Of a DNA stretch of 64,000 nt, positions 25,685 to 33,967 are shown in pieces. Origin of the DNA: Pseudaquabacterium terrae (GTDB lineage: Bacteria > Pseudomonadota > Gammaproteobacteria > Burkholderiales > Burkholderiaceae_C); contig NZ_JABRWJ010000009.1 in assembly GCF_013266755.1 (NCBI RefSeq), positions 248,001 through 312,000 of the forward strand, read 5' to 3'. The stretch's first letter is position 1. Each line of letters opens with the position of its first letter. The position numbers and the translations under genes were made by a program. The notes under the pieces were generated by a model. That model was not told where the DNA came from, did not search any database, and saw only the letters and a program-made list of their open reading frames with translations.

Positions 25685-26850
25685 CCTCCACCCCGATTCG
25701 CACCGTGCTGCCGCTGGCGGCGCTGACCGGCACGAGCATGCTGGCGATGGACCTCTTTCTGCCGGCGGTGCCGGCGCTGCAGGCCTCGCTGGGCATCGAC
25801 ATCGAGCGCGCGCAGGCCAGCGTCGCGGTCTTCCTCGGCGGGCTGGCCGCGTCGCAGCTGGCGTGGGGCGAGGCGCTCAACCGCATCGGTCCGCGCCGCT
25901 GCGTGCTGATCGGCATCACGGTCCTGGTGCTGGCGAGCGTCGGCTGCGCGCTGGCGCCGGGCATCGAATGGCTGCTGTTGATGCGCCTGCTGCAAGGCTT
26001 CGCAGCCGGCGCGGCAACCGTCGTCGCGCCGAGTGTCGTGAGCACCAGCCTGTCCGATGCGGACGCGGTGCGCGGCATGGCAACGATCGCCTCGATCGAA
26101 GCCATTGTTCCGGCGGCTGGGCCGGTACTCGGCACGGCGCTGCTGGCTTGGACCGACTGGCGCGGCACGTTCTGGGTGCTTGCGGCGGTGAGCGCGCTGG
26201 CGCTGCCCTTCGTCGTGCGCATCGCCCCGATCGAGCTGCCGGGCCTCGATCGCACGGTGCCTGCGCGTTATGCCGACATCCTCGGGAACCGGCGCTACCT
26301 GCGGCTGGCGCTGTCGCATGCGCTGTGCATCGGCGCGTTGCTGAGCTTCGTCGCCAGCGCGCCGCAAATGCTGGCGCGCGGCTTCGGTCTCGGGCCTTCG
26401 GCATTCGCCGTGCTGCAGGTGTTCGGCGTCGGCAGCTTCATGCTGGCGGCCAGCCAGTCGGGGCGGATCAGTCAGCGGCTGGGGCCGATGCGGGCGGTGC
26501 GCTTCGGTGCGGTGGCGCATGCGGTGCTGTGTGCGGCGCTGTTGGGCGCCGCGTTGCTGCAGGTCCTGTCGTTTGTTGGGCTCGTGGTGTTCTGGTGCGC
26601 GTTCTGCGCCATCCTCGCCATGCGGGGGCCTGCTGCCTTCGGTCTGGCGCTGCAGCTGCCGCCGTCGCAAATGGGCCGTGCGTCGGCGCTGATGGTGTTG
26701 GCACTGCTGCTCGTCGGCGCCATCGCGACGCAGGCCGTCGCCCCGTTCATCGCCCAGCCCTCGGCCGTGCCGGTCGCGCTGATGATGCTGATTGCCAGCG
26801 CGGTGAGTCTCGGGCTGCTGATCCCACCGACCCGCGCTACGCCGACCTGA
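25681..26850 (+). CDS. Bcr/CflA-type MFS drug exporter
   Basis: A 389-residue transporter with about 12 membrane helices, starting at a GTG that overlaps the helicase stop by 4 bases. The first helix carries SMLAMDLFLPAVPALQASLG, the mark of the Bcr/CflA group (DxxLPAxP). Motif A is degraded (EALNRIGPRRCVLIG), and helix 4 has LLMRLLQGFAAGAATVV. It probably exports small drugs or metabolites with proton antiport. Linkage to a helicase gene has no obvious functional reason. Confidence 0.87.
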   Translation: MTSTPIRTVLPLAALTGTSMLAMDLFLPAVPALQASLGIDIERAQASVAVFLGGLAASQLAWGEALNRIGPRRCVLIGITVLVLASVGCALAPGIEWLLLMRLLQGFAAGAATVVAPSVVSTSLSDADAVRGMATIASIEAIVPAAGPVLGTALLAWTDWRGTFWVLAAVSALALPFVVRIAPIELPGLDRTVPARYADILGNRRYLRLALSHALCIGALLSFVASAPQMLARGFGLGPSAFAVLQVFGVGSFMLAASQSGRISQRLGPMRAVRFGAVAHAVLCAALLGAALLQVLSFVGLVVFWCAFCAILAMRGPAAFGLALQLPPSQMGRASALMVLALLLVGAIATQAVAPFIAQPSAVPVALMMLIASAVSLGLLIPPTRATPT

Positions 26851-26865
26851 CGGCCGCCGCCCGCT

Positions 26866-28773
26866 TCAACGCGGCGCGAGCAGCGCGCCGAGCCGGTCCT
26901 CGCGGCCGGCGATCCGTTCGAGCTTCGGGTAGCGCAGGCCGCCGCGCCAATCGATGCGCACTTGGCGGAACAACGCGCCTTCGCGCACCAGCAGCTCGAT
27001 CGGCGCCTCGCCCTGGCGGTTCGCGGTGATCGCCTGCTTGAGCTCGTCGGCACCGTAGGCGCGCATGTTGACGGCTACCAGCCGCGCCGCCGGCGACAGG
27101 CCGGCGCGGTACGCGGGACTGTCCCACACCACCTCGTCGAGCTTGCCCTCGGCGCCGATGCGCAGGCCCAGCGAATCGTTGAGGTCGACGTGCTTGCCAT
27201 TGCTTTCGCCGGCCTTGAAGTTCTCGCTCGGCACGTCGCTGAACACCAGGCGCCAGCCGGCGCGCGCCAGCGCCTCGGCCGGCGTGCCGGTGCGGTGGCC
27301 GTCGAGCCGTTCGCGCAGCCAGCGCGCCCAGTCCTGCGCATGCACGGCATTCAGCGCCGCGACGACGTCGTCGAAGCGATACGGCTTCGGCTCGATGCGG
27401 CCGTCGTCGCCGCCGAAGAAGTTGCGCGCGAAGTCGTCGAGCGAGCGCCGGCCGGCGGTGGCATCGCGGATCAGCGCGTCGGCCTCGAGCCAGACGAAGA
27501 CCGACTCATGGTAGTAGTCGCTGCTGGTGCGCTGCATGCTCTGCCACTCGCGGTGGCTGCGGCCCATCACGTTGTCGTTGGTCGTGTCCTGCAGGCTGCG
27601 CCAGCCGCGTCCGCTGCGCCGTTCGAGCATCGCCGCCGTCTGCGCCAGGCCGTCGCGCGTCAGCTCGGCGTTCACCAGGCCGCTGCGCGCGGCGAGCACG
27701 CGGCCCCAGAACTCGGTCTGGCCCTCGTAGAGCCAGAGCAGCGAGTTCTGCATCGGCACGTTGTAGTGCGGCGTCAGCAGGTCGGCCGGGCGCCGGTACT
27801 TGCCGTTCCACGAATGCACGTATTCGTGCGGCAGCAGCGCGCGCGAACCGGCGCTCTTGTCCCAGGCCTCGAAGTACTTGGGGCCGACGGCGTTCTCGCT
27901 GCTCTCGTGGTGTTCCAGGCCGATGCGGCCGAGCTCGTCGGACAACGCGAGCAGGAAGTCGTACTTGGCGAAGTGGCGCGCGCCGAACAGCCGATCGGCC
28001 TGCTGCACCAGGCGCCGGTGGGCGTCGATCTGCGCCTCGCTGGCCTTCAGCTGCTCGGGCTGGTCGGCCAGCAGATGCAGCGCGACGGGGCGCTTCGAGC
28101 CGGGCGCATCGAGCTCGAAGCGGCGCAGGTGGCGGCCGGCGAAGACCGGGGAGTCGACCAGCGTTTCCAGCGACACCGGCTGGAAGCGCACGGCCGAGCC
28201 CTCGGCGAGCTCGGAGCTGTGCTCAGCGCGCAGCGCGCTGCCGTGCTGCCAGCCCGGCGGCAGCACCATGCTGGCCTGCACGCTGATGCGCCGCGCCGGG
28301 TGGCCGGCCGGGTACAGCAGCAGGTTGTTCCACTGCAGGTTCAGCATCTGCCGGGTCGCGACGACGCGGCCCTGGTCCGACACCGACGATAGATAGGCGA
28401 ATTCCAGCACCAGCTCGTCGGCGCCCTCGGGCACGGTGACGAGGAAGGCGTGGCCGTCGAGCGGGTCGCGGGTCCAGGCCAGCGGCTGGCCGGCGGCCTG
28501 CAAGGTCAGGCCGGACAGCCGCGTCACATCGCCGCTAGGTCCGTGCGTGCCCGGCAGCCAGCGCGCGAAGAACAGCTTCAGCGGCCCGGGCTTGACGGGC
28601 AGGCGCTGGCGCACGCGAAACACGCGGTGGTCGAGATCGGTCGCATCGACCTCGATTCGCAGCAAGCCCGGATAAGGCTCGTCGCGCACGCTGTCCTGAG
28701 CCGTCGCGGGGGTGGTATGCAAGGCCAGCGCGAGGCCGGCGATGGTGATCAGTCGAAGCAAGGGTGCAGGCAT
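26866..28773 (-). CDS. M61-family metallopeptidase (glycyl aminopeptidase) with PDZ domain
   Basis: A 635-residue exported peptidase with signal peptide (LRLITIAGLALALHTTPATA). An N-terminal beta domain leads to the gluzincin site LLPHEYVHSWNGKYRRP (HExxH near residue 318) and the third ligand in LWLYEGQTEFWG. The C-terminal PDZ-like domain (about 520-610) contains LGLRIGAEGKLDEVVWDSPA and YRAGLSPAARLVAVN. Length and order match M61 enzymes, which remove N-terminal Gly or Ala. The convergent MFS gene ends 15 bases away. Confidence 0.9.
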   Translation of the reverse strand: MPAPLLRLITIAGLALALHTTPATAQDSVRDEPYPGLLRIEVDATDLDHRVFRVRQRLPVKPGPLKLFFARWLPGTHGPSGDVTRLSGLTLQAAGQPLAWTRDPLDGHAFLVTVPEGADELVLEFAYLSSVSDQGRVVATRQMLNLQWNNLLLYPAGHPARRISVQASMVLPPGWQHGSALRAEHSSELAEGSAVRFQPVSLETLVDSPVFAGRHLRRFELDAPGSKRPVALHLLADQPEQLKASEAQIDAHRRLVQQADRLFGARHFAKYDFLLALSDELGRIGLEHHESSENAVGPKYFEAWDKSAGSRALLPHEYVHSWNGKYRRPADLLTPHYNVPMQNSLLWLYEGQTEFWGRVLAARSGLVNAELTRDGLAQTAAMLERRSGRGWRSLQDTTNDNVMGRSHREWQSMQRTSSDYYHESVFVWLEADALIRDATAGRRSLDDFARNFFGGDDGRIEPKPYRFDDVVAALNAVHAQDWARWLRERLDGHRTGTPAEALARAGWRLVFSDVPSENFKAGESNGKHVDLNDSLGLRIGAEGKLDEVVWDSPAYRAGLSPAARLVAVNMRAYGADELKQAITANRQGEAPIELLVREGALFRQVRIDWRGGLRYPKLERIAGREDRLGALLAPR

Positions 28774-28777
28774 GTTC

Positions 28778-29167
28778 TCAGTTGGAAATCGTGGCGCCGC
28801 GCTGCTCGAATTGCAGGCGCAGCACCGAGCGGTGGCAACGCGCTTCGTTCTCGCAATAGCAGCCGACGGCGAAGGCCGCCGTGTGCGACAGCGCGGCCAG
28901 CAGGTCCAGCAGGTGCGCGGCGTCCGGTTCCTTCAGCTGCGCAGCGAAGCGGCGTGCAAACGTGGCCCACTGCGCCTCGGTCTCCGCCCCCTGGCCGAGC
29001 TTCAACAGCTCGTCGGTCGGCGCCAGCGCCGGCAGCCAGACATCGTAGAAGTCGCGGATCGCGAACTCGGCCTTCGGCACGCCGCGCGGCGGGCGGCGCA
29101 CGGTGCCGATGCGCAGGCCTTCGTCGGGCGCGCGGGGTGTGCCCAGGCGCACGATGCGCAGGCTCAT
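28778..29167 (-). CDS. DUF488 family protein
   Basis: A 129-residue protein, MSLRIVRLGTPRAPDEGLRI onward, with the family features RDFYDVWLPALAPT and the cysteine cluster GCYCENEARCHRSVL near the C terminus. DUF488 proteins are uncharacterised; the Cys/His-rich end suggests metal binding. It is on the same strand as, and downstream of, the formate dehydrogenase genes, separated by a dispersed repeat. Confidence 0.82.
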   Translation of the reverse strand: MSLRIVRLGTPRAPDEGLRIGTVRRPPRGVPKAEFAIRDFYDVWLPALAPTDELLKLGQGAETEAQWATFARRFAAQLKEPDAAHLLDLLAALSHTAAFAVGCYCENEARCHRSVLRLQFEQRGATISN

Positions 29168-29238
29168 GCAGCCCCCTTGGCGCTGCGCGCCGTCCCCCCG
29201 AGGGGGAATTCGCCCTTCGGGCGGCCGTGCGGGCTCAT
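29168..29238 (+). repeat. Dispersed intergenic repeat, copy B
   Basis: A 71-bp element between the DUF488 start and the formate dehydrogenase alpha-subunit stop: GCAGCCCCC, TCCCCCCGAGGGGG, GCCCTTCGGGCGGCCG, GCGGGCTCAT. It is the same family as 20816-20890, in the opposite orientation. The fdsA stop codon (29235-29237) lies inside it, so the element supplies the end of that reading frame. Confidence 0.65.
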
Positions 29239-32069
29239 GGTCCGCTCGCCTCGGTCGTCACGCCGCCGCCATAACCGATGTCATCCAGCGCCGGACCGCC
29301 GGGCGACAAACGCACCGCGCAGTACTTGACCTCGGCGATCTTGCCGAAGGGATCGAGCGCGTCGTTGGTCAGCAGGTTGGCGGCGGCCTCGGCGAAGGCG
29401 AAGGGGATGAAGACGGTGCCGAGCGGCGTGCCGTCGTCGCGCCGGGCATGCAGCGTGACGCGGCCGCGGCGTGATTCCACCGTCAGCAGGCCGTCCGGCG
29501 CCACGCCGAGCCGCTGCAGGTCGATCCCGTGCAGGCTGGCGACCGGCAGCGGCTCGATCGCGTCGAGCACGTCGGCGCGCCGCGTCATGCTGCCGGTGTG
29601 CCAGTGCTCGAGCTGGCGGCCGGTGATCAGCACGAACGGGTAGTCGTCGTCAGGCCGCTCGTCGGCCGGCACGATGTCCGCCGGCACCAGGCGGATGCGA
29701 CCGTCGGCCGTCGGCACGCGATCGATGAAGACGATGGGCTGGCCCGGATCGTCCTCGCTCAGGCACGGGTAGGTCACGCTGTGCTCACGCTGCAGCCGCT
29801 CCCACGAGATGCCGGCGATCGACGCATGCATCGCCTGGCGCATCTCCTCGTAGACCGCGGCGACGCCGGCGTCGTCGCCCTCGTAGCGCCAATCGAGCCC
29901 CATGCGGCGCGCGAGTTGCTGCACGATCCACAGGTCGAGCCGGGCATCGCCCGGCAGCGGCAGCGCGCGGCGGCCGAGCTGCACCATGCGATCGGTGTTG
30001 GTCACCGTGCCGGTCTTCTCGGGCCAGCCGGACGCCGGCAGCACGACGTCGGCAAGCCACGCGGTCTCGGTCAGGAACAGGTCCTGCACGACCAGGTGTT
30101 CCAACGCCGCCAGGCCGGCGCGCGCGTGGTTCAGGTCCGGGTCGCTCATCGCCGGGTTCTCGCCGAGGATGTACATGCCGCGGATCTTGTGCGAATCGTC
30201 GTCCGGCGCCAGCGCCTTGTGCATGATCTCGACGACGGTGTAGCCGGGCGTCGGATCGAGCGGCGTGCCCCAGAACCGTTCGAACCAGGCGTGCGCGTCG
30301 GCGTTGTCGACGCGCTGGTAGTTCGGGAACATCATCGGGATCAGGCCGGCGTCGCTGGCGCCCTGCACGTTGTTCTGGCCGCGCAGCGGATGCAGCCCGC
30401 TGCCGGGCTTGCCGATCTGGCCGCTCACTGCCACCAGCGAGATCAGGCAGCGGGCGTTGTCGGTGCCGTGCACATGCTGGCTGATGCCCATGCCCCACAG
30501 CACCATCGCCGCGCGGGCGGTGGCGAAGGCGCGCGCCACCTCGCGGATGGTCTCGGCCGGGATGCCGCACAGCGGCGCCATGCGCTCGGGAGAATAGTCC
30601 GCGACATGAGCGGCCAGCGCCTCGTAGTTCGCGGTGCGCTCGCGCACGAAGTCCTGGTCCGCGAGGCCTTCGTGGATCACCGTGTGGATCAGTGCATTGA
30701 GCAGCGCGACGTCGGCATCGGCCTTGAATTGCAGCGTGCGCCACGCGTGACGCGACAGCTCGGTGCGCCGCGGGTCGGCCAGCACGATCTTCGTGCCGCG
30801 CGCGGCGGCGTTCTTCATCCAGGTCGCGGCGACCGGATGGTTCGAGCTCGGGTTCGCGCCGATCACCAGGATCAGCTCGGCATGCTGCACGTCGTTGACC
30901 GGGTTGCTGACTGCCCCCGAGCCGACACCTTCGAGCAGCGCCGCGACGCTCGAGGCGTGGCACAGCCGCGTGCAGTGGTCGACGTTGTTGCTGCCGAAGC
31001 CCGTGCGCACGAGCTTCTGGAACAGGTAGGCCTCCTCGTTGCTGCCCTTGGCCGAGCCGAAGCCGGCGAGCGACTTCGGCCCTTTGGTGTCGCGCAGCCG
31101 TTTCAGCCCGCCGGCAGCGAGATCCAGCGCCTCGTCCCAGCTGGCCTCGCGGAAAACCTCGAACCACTGCTCGGGCTTCAGCCCGCTGAGCGCCTTCGGC
31201 ACGCCCGGCTTGCGGATCAGCGGCCTGGTCAGCCGCTGGCGGTGGTGCACGTAGTCGAAACCGAAGCGGCCCTTGACGCACAGCCGCCCGCGGTTCGCCG
31301 GCCCGTCGCGGCCCTGCACCGCGACGATGCGGTCATCCTTCACCTGGTAGCTGATCAGGCAGCCGACGCCGCAGTACGGGCAGACCGAATCCACCTCGCG
31401 GTCGACGCTGCGGTCGCCGATGAAGGTCTTCGCGCTCAGCGCGCCGGTCGGGCAGGCCTGCACGCACTCGCCGCAGGCGACGCAGGAGCTTTCGCCCATG
31501 CCGTCGGCGAGGTCGAAGACGATGGCCGAATGGGCGCCGCGCTGCGCGTAGCCGATGACGTCGTTGACCTGCGTCTCGCGGCAGGCGCGCACGCAGCGCG
31601 TGCACTGGATGCAGGCATCGAGGTTGACGGCCATCGCCGGGTGGCTGAGGTCGGCCGGCGGCTGCTCACGGCGCAGCGCGGTGAGCGCCGGCCGCGCCAT
31701 GACGCCGAGCTGCGCGGCCCAGTCGCTCAACTCGCCGTGCGGGCGTGCGGCGTCGCCGTCGACCCATTGGTAGCCCTGCTCCGGCATGTCGGCGAGCAGC
31801 AGTTCCAGCACCATCTTCTGGCTGCGCTGTGCCCGCTCACTTTGCGTGTCAACGATCATGCCGGGCTGCACCGCGCGGCAGCAGGAGGGCGCCAGCGCAC
31901 GCTCGCCTTGCACCTCGACGACGCAGGCGCGGCAGTTGCCGTCGGCGCGCAGGCCTTCGGCGTAACACAGGCGCGGGATCGCCACGCCGTGGCGCTCGGC
32001 GGCGTGCAGGATCGATTCGCCGGGATGCGCGTCGCAGGCGGCGCCGTTGAGCGTGAAGCTCGTCCCCAT
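29235..32069 (-). CDS. NAD-linked formate dehydrogenase, alpha (Mo/W) subunit
   Basis: A 944-residue catalytic subunit. The N-terminal [2Fe-2S] ferredoxin domain has CYAEGLRADGNCRACVVEV. Two 4Fe-4S sites follow (CIQCTRCVRACRETQ, CVACGECVQACP). The molybdopterin-bis-PGD domain opens with CPYCGVGC. The catalytic residue is Cys, not selenocysteine, in NNVDHCTRLCHASS. The C-terminal dinucleotide-binding domain is complete. It oxidises formate to CO2 and passes electrons through Fe-S clusters to the flavoprotein. The start overlaps the stop of the beta gene by one base. The layout best matches FDH1 (Fdh1A) of Methylobacterium; FdsA is the close relative. Confidence 0.93.
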   Translation of the reverse strand: MGTSFTLNGAACDAHPGESILHAAERHGVAIPRLCYAEGLRADGNCRACVVEVQGERALAPSCCRAVQPGMIVDTQSERAQRSQKMVLELLLADMPEQGYQWVDGDAARPHGELSDWAAQLGVMARPALTALRREQPPADLSHPAMAVNLDACIQCTRCVRACRETQVNDVIGYAQRGAHSAIVFDLADGMGESSCVACGECVQACPTGALSAKTFIGDRSVDREVDSVCPYCGVGCLISYQVKDDRIVAVQGRDGPANRGRLCVKGRFGFDYVHHRQRLTRPLIRKPGVPKALSGLKPEQWFEVFREASWDEALDLAAGGLKRLRDTKGPKSLAGFGSAKGSNEEAYLFQKLVRTGFGSNNVDHCTRLCHASSVAALLEGVGSGAVSNPVNDVQHAELILVIGANPSSNHPVAATWMKNAAARGTKIVLADPRRTELSRHAWRTLQFKADADVALLNALIHTVIHEGLADQDFVRERTANYEALAAHVADYSPERMAPLCGIPAETIREVARAFATARAAMVLWGMGISQHVHGTDNARCLISLVAVSGQIGKPGSGLHPLRGQNNVQGASDAGLIPMMFPNYQRVDNADAHAWFERFWGTPLDPTPGYTVVEIMHKALAPDDDSHKIRGMYILGENPAMSDPDLNHARAGLAALEHLVVQDLFLTETAWLADVVLPASGWPEKTGTVTNTDRMVQLGRRALPLPGDARLDLWIVQQLARRMGLDWRYEGDDAGVAAVYEEMRQAMHASIAGISWERLQREHSVTYPCLSEDDPGQPIVFIDRVPTADGRIRLVPADIVPADERPDDDYPFVLITGRQLEHWHTGSMTRRADVLDAIEPLPVASLHGIDLQRLGVAPDGLLTVESRRGRVTLHARRDDGTPLGTVFIPFAFAEAAANLLTNDALDPFGKIAEVKYCAVRLSPGGPALDDIGYGGGVTTEASGP

Positions 32070-33847
32070 CACTTGACCTCGTCCGGAAAGTAGCGCTGCA
32101 CGCAGCGCACGACGTTGGGCGCCGCCTGGCCGAGGCCACAGATCGATGCGTCGGCCATCACCTGGGACAGGTCGTCGAGCGTGGCCTGGTCCCAGTGCGG
32201 CGCCGTCATCAATCGCGCCGCCTTGTCGGTGCCGACGCGGCACGGCGTGCACTGGCCGCAGCTCTCGTCGGCGAAGAAGCGCATCGCGTTCAGCGCGGCA
32301 TCGCGCGCGCGGTCGACCTGCGACAGCACCGTCACCGCGGCCGAGCCGATGAACGAGCCGTGCGGCTGCAGCGTGTCGAAGTCCAGCGGCACGTCGGCCA
32401 GCGTTGCCGGCAGGATGCCGCCCGAGGCGCCGCCCGGCAGGTAACCGTACAGCGTATGGCCCTCGGCCATGCCGCCGCAGTACTCGTCGACCAGCTCGCG
32501 CAGCGTGATGCCGGCCGGCGCCAGCTTCAGGCCTGGCAAGCGCACGCGGCCGCTGACCGAGAACGAGCGCAGCCCTGTGCGGCCATGACGGCCGAAGGAC
32601 GTGTGCCAGGCGGCGCCGCGCAGGGCGATGTCGCGCACCCAGTACAGCGTCTCGAAGTTGTGCTCCAGCGTGGGCCGCCCGAACAGGCCGACTTCGGCGA
32701 TGTACGGCGGCCGCAGCCGCGGCTCCCCGCGCTTGCCCTCGATGCTTTCGATCATCGCGGACTCCTCGCCGCAGATGTAGGCGCCGGCGCCGCGGCGCAG
32801 CTCGAAACGCGGCAGCGGGCACGGCGGGTCGGCCTGCAGCCGCGCGAGCTCACGCTCGAGCAGCGCGCGGCAGCCGTGGTATTCGTCGCGCAGGTAGAGG
32901 TACACCGCCTCGGTGCCGACGACCTGCGCGGCGATCAGCACGCCTTCGAGGAAGCGGTGCGGGTCGCGCTCGAGGTAGCTGCGATCCTTGAAGGTGCCGG
33001 GCTCGCCCTCGTCGATGTTGACGGCCATCAGGCGCGGCGCCGGATAAGCGCGCACGATGCGCCACTTGCGCCCGGCCGGGAAGCCGGCGCCGCCCAGGCC
33101 GCGCAGGCCGGCATCGTCGAGGGCTTGGATCAGGTCGTCGGCGCTGCGCTCGCCGCCGGCCACCGCGGCGGCGAGGCGGTAACCACCTTGCGCGCGGTAG
33201 GCGTCGTAGCCGACATACGCCGGCGCGATGCCGCCATCGGGCGGCGTCAATGCGGCCGGCGCCGCCGCCGCGGGATCGAACACCGCACGGTCGTCGGCCA
33301 GCGGATGGGTGTGCTCGCCGGCGGCGAGCGCGGCTTCGACCGCACCCGGCGTCGCCTGCGGCAGCGGCCGCTGCCCGAGCACCGCAACCGGCGCCTGCTC
33401 GCAGCGTCCGACGCACGGCGCAGCGCGCAGCCGCACATCCGCGCCGATCACGGCCGCCACGCCCTCATGCAGCGCGGCCGCACCGGCCATCGTGCAGGCC
33501 AGGCCATCGCAGACCCGCAGCGTGACCCGCGGCGCCGGCGTGTCGTCGCTGGCCACGTCGAAATGGTGATAGAAGCTCGCGACCTCGTAGACCTCGACGA
33601 CCGACAGCCGCATCTGCGCCGCCAGCGCGACCAGGTGGCGCTCGTACAGCAGCCCCCAGCGGTCATTCAGCAGGTGCAGCAGCTCGATCAGCCGGTCGCG
33701 CGGATGCGGCCCCGGGCCGATCAGTGCACGTACGTCGGCGACGGCGATGGCCTCGGGCTGGCGGCCCTTCAGCCGTCCGGGGCCGCGGCGGCGCCGGTCA
33801 TCGGCCGCAGGTGCTGCAACGGGTGGCGAAGCGGGATCGGGTGTCAT
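32069..33847 (-). CDS. NAD-linked formate dehydrogenase, fused NuoE-NuoF-like flavoprotein subunit
   Basis: A 592-residue NADH-forming subunit. Residues 1-165 are a NuoE/FdsG-like thioredoxin-fold domain with four [2Fe-2S] ligands (VCDGLACTMAG and APCVGRCEQ). Residues 215-592 are NuoF-like: LGGAGFPAGRKWRIV for FMN/NADH, AGAYICGEESAMIESIEGKR, and the 4Fe-4S motif ESCGQCTPCRVGT with a distal Cys in SICGLG. Fusion of the two removes the need for a separate fdsG, as in Fdh1B of Methylobacterium FDH1. A divergent promoter region (33848-33967) separates it from the DUF4253 gene. Confidence 0.92.
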   Translation of the reverse strand: MTPDPASPPVAAPAADDRRRRGPGRLKGRQPEAIAVADVRALIGPGPHPRDRLIELLHLLNDRWGLLYERHLVALAAQMRLSVVEVYEVASFYHHFDVASDDTPAPRVTLRVCDGLACTMAGAAALHEGVAAVIGADVRLRAAPCVGRCEQAPVAVLGQRPLPQATPGAVEAALAAGEHTHPLADDRAVFDPAAAAPAALTPPDGGIAPAYVGYDAYRAQGGYRLAAAVAGGERSADDLIQALDDAGLRGLGGAGFPAGRKWRIVRAYPAPRLMAVNIDEGEPGTFKDRSYLERDPHRFLEGVLIAAQVVGTEAVYLYLRDEYHGCRALLERELARLQADPPCPLPRFELRRGAGAYICGEESAMIESIEGKRGEPRLRPPYIAEVGLFGRPTLEHNFETLYWVRDIALRGAAWHTSFGRHGRTGLRSFSVSGRVRLPGLKLAPAGITLRELVDEYCGGMAEGHTLYGYLPGGASGGILPATLADVPLDFDTLQPHGSFIGSAAVTVLSQVDRARDAALNAMRFFADESCGQCTPCRVGTDKAARLMTAPHWDQATLDDLSQVMADASICGLGQAAPNVVRCVQRYFPDEVK

Positions 33848-33967
33848 CGTCCGGGGCAGTCGGTCGCGTGGTCGTCACTCGGGATTGTGCGTCGGCGGTC
33901 ACCGCCCGCAGCGCGCGTAGGATGCGGCGCCAACGCATCATCACCAGGACAGCGAGGGAGGAATGGG

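Noticed and set aside
29235-32069. Selenocysteine-containing formate dehydrogenase
   Set aside because: The catalytic position is a Cys codon in NNVDHCTRLCH; no in-frame UGA occurs in the gene.
32195-33967. N-terminal extension of the DUF4253 gene by about 590 codons
   Set aside because: The extension runs antisense through the formate dehydrogenase flavoprotein gene; a strong GGGAGG site just before 33968 marks the true start.
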